DNA from: Pseudomonas sp. DTU_2021_1001937_2_SI_NGA_ILE_001
GTDB lineage: Bacteria; Pseudomonadota; Gammaproteobacteria; Pseudomonadales; Pseudomonadaceae
DNA: 64,000 bases
Direction of reading: 5' to 3'
NCBI RefSeq assembly: GCF_032463525.1
Contig: NZ_CP135971.1
Coordinates: 4,776,501 to 4,840,500, forward strand
Notes under the pieces: generated by a model
Seen by the model: only the letters and a program-made list of their open reading frames with translations
What the model was told of the DNA's origin: nothing
Database searches by the model: none
Part shown: positions 63,218 through 64,000 of the stretch, one piece after another
How the letters are laid out: each line of letters starts with the position of its first letter
How positions within the stretch are numbered: position 1 is the first letter of the stretch
Made by a program: the position numbers and the translations under genes

Positions 63218-63512
63218 AAGCCTGGCCACGGCCGATGGCAAGCCCTGGTTCGTGTATCTGGTGCGGGCGGCCAACGGTTCGTTGTATTGCGGTATCAGCG
63301 ATGATCCGCAGCGGCGTTTCGCCGCGCACCAGAGCGGCAAGGGCGCGCGATTCTTCCGCGCCAGCCCGGCGGTGGCCCTGGCCTACGTGGAGTCCTGGCC
63401 CAGCAAGGGCGAGGCGCTGCGCCACGAGCGGATGATCAAGAAGCTGCGCAAGAGTGCCAAGGAAGCCCTGGCCCGTTCCGACTGGCAGGCGAGCGTCGCG
63501 CTACCCGCCTGA
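63210..63512 (+). CDS. GIY-YIG nuclease-superfamily protein (YhbQ-like, UPF0213)
   Basis: 100 residues. The GIY-YIG core reads [28 protein letters not shown], and Arg and Glu of the active site are in DDPQRR and [12 protein letters not shown]. Stand-alone members have been linked to DNA repair, but their function is not settled. It overlaps the NTF2-like gene by 8 bases, so the two are coupled. Confidence 0.87.
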   Translation: MPESLATADGKPWFVYLVRAANGSLYCGISDDPQRRFAAHQSGKGARFFRASPAVALAYVESWPSKGEALRHERMIKKLRKSAKEALARSDWQASVALPA

Positions 63513-63565
63513 GTCAAGGGCGGGCGGCTACTCTGTGAGTTTGCCCATTCTTCAAGAGGTGACCG

Positions 63566-64000
63566 ATGTCCGAACTGATTCTGCACCATTACCCCGCTTC
63601 GCCCTTTGCTGAAAAAGCCCGCCTGATGCTCGGTTACAAGGGCCTGTCGTGGCGTTCGGTGTTCATCCCGCCGGTGATGCCCAAGCCCGATCTGATGGCC
63701 CTGACCGGTGGCTACCGCAAGACGCCCGTCTTGCAGGTGGGCGCGGATATCTATTGCGACACCGCGTTGATCGCCCGCCGTCTGGAACAGGAGAAGGCCA
63801 TTCCGGCGCTGTTTCCCCAGGGTCAGGAATTCGCTGTTGCGGGCTTGGCAGCCTGGGCCGATGCCACGTTGTTCCAGCATGCGGTGAGCCACATATTCCA
63901 GCCCGAAGTGCTGGCCGCGCGTTTCGCCAAACTGCCGCCCGAAGCGGTCGAGGCCTTCAAGGTCGATCGCGCCGGGCTGTTCAGTGGCGGCACCGCTACA
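63566..64000 (+). CDS. Glutathione S-transferase family protein (5' part)
   Basis: The gene runs off the window; 145 codons are visible. The N-terminal thioredoxin-like domain is clear: MSELILHHYPASPFAEKARL, then GGYRKTPVLQVGADIYCDTA with the cis-Pro and Asp of the glutathione-binding region. The helical domain begins near residue 90 (LAAWADATLFQHAV). AAGAGGTGA upstream is the ribosome site. The substrate is unknown. Confidence 0.85.
   Translation, partial: MSELILHHYPASPFAEKARLMLGYKGLSWRSVFIPPVMPKPDLMALTGGYRKTPVLQVGADIYCDTALIARRLEQEKAIPALFPQGQEFAVAGLAAWADATLFQHAVSHIFQPEVLAARFAKLPPEAVEAFKVDRAGLFSGGTAT

Overview
The window is a G+C-rich gammaproteobacterial chromosome segment, almost certainly Pseudomonas and probably of the P. 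putida group. The evidence is the complete twelve-gene alginate operon (algD to algA), Pseudomonas-type REP palindromes, a fecIRA iron-signalling set, a leucine dehydrogenase/branched-chain E1-E2 operon, and an aapJQMP amino-acid importer. Coding density is high and codon use is fairly uniform. The exceptions are an AT-richer patch around 2.2-2.9 kb and a few repeat-filled gaps. No tRNA, rRNA, CRISPR array, prophage or intact transposase was seen.

Layout. 0-4.4 kb: a flavodoxin, a large orphan protein with a small secreted orphan upstream of it, an unknown 188-residue protein, and a SirB1-type protein. 4.6-8.9 kb: leucine dehydrogenase followed by E1-alpha, E1-beta and E2 of a 2-oxo acid dehydrogenase, without its own E3. 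9-11 kb: YebG under a clear LexA box, PsiE, a small Pseudomonas-type protein, and an HPF/RaiA-like ribosome factor. 11.3-17.7 kb: fecA, fecR and fecI, divergent from a DUF3649-PepSY-DUF3325 membrane operon, with a Fur-like box between them. 17.7-18.1 kb: a gap filled with perfect palindromes. 18.1-21 kb: an AraC regulator, an EamA exporter and a GhrB-type 2-hydroxyacid dehydrogenase. 21.2-22.5 kb: two lipoproteins that share a C-terminal tail. 22.7-28.7 kb: a LysR regulator divergent from an outer-membrane factor/FUSC/DUF1656/HlyD efflux operon. 28.8-29.5 kb: a toxin-first RelE/HigB-like toxin-antitoxin pair. 29.6-31.5 kb: an SDR enzyme, a 140-bp MITE-like element and two small genes of unknown function. 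31.7-48.2 kb: the alginate operon on the minus strand, preceded by about 0.8 kb of regulatory DNA. 49-56.6 kb: yaaA, a deacetylase-like protein with lost metal ligands, a PIN-PhoH ATPase, moaC-moaD-moaE, a DEAD-box helicase and a carboxylesterase. 57-61.2 kb: aapJQMP behind a strong sigma-54-type promoter match. 61.4-64 kb: a CynX-type transporter, an NTF2-like protein, a GIY-YIG protein and a truncated glutathione S-transferase.

How the genes work together. AlgA and AlgD make GDP-mannuronate. Alg8 and Alg44 polymerise it under c-di-GMP control. AlgK, AlgX, AlgG, AlgL and AlgE carry, epimerise, trim and export the polymer, and AlgI, AlgJ, AlgF and AlgX acetylate it. FecA senses and imports a ferric chelate and signals through FecR to FecI. 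The LeuDH/E1/E2 operon would turn branched-chain amino acids into acyl-CoA. MoaC, MoaD and MoaE cover the middle steps of molybdopterin synthesis.

No wholly new multi-gene system was found. The best leads are the MITE whose edge supplies a neighbouring stop codon, the orphan pair at 0.6-2.7 kb, the degenerate deacetylase, the palindrome-array gap, the predicted sigma-54 promoter with a long aap leader, and the paired lipoproteins.
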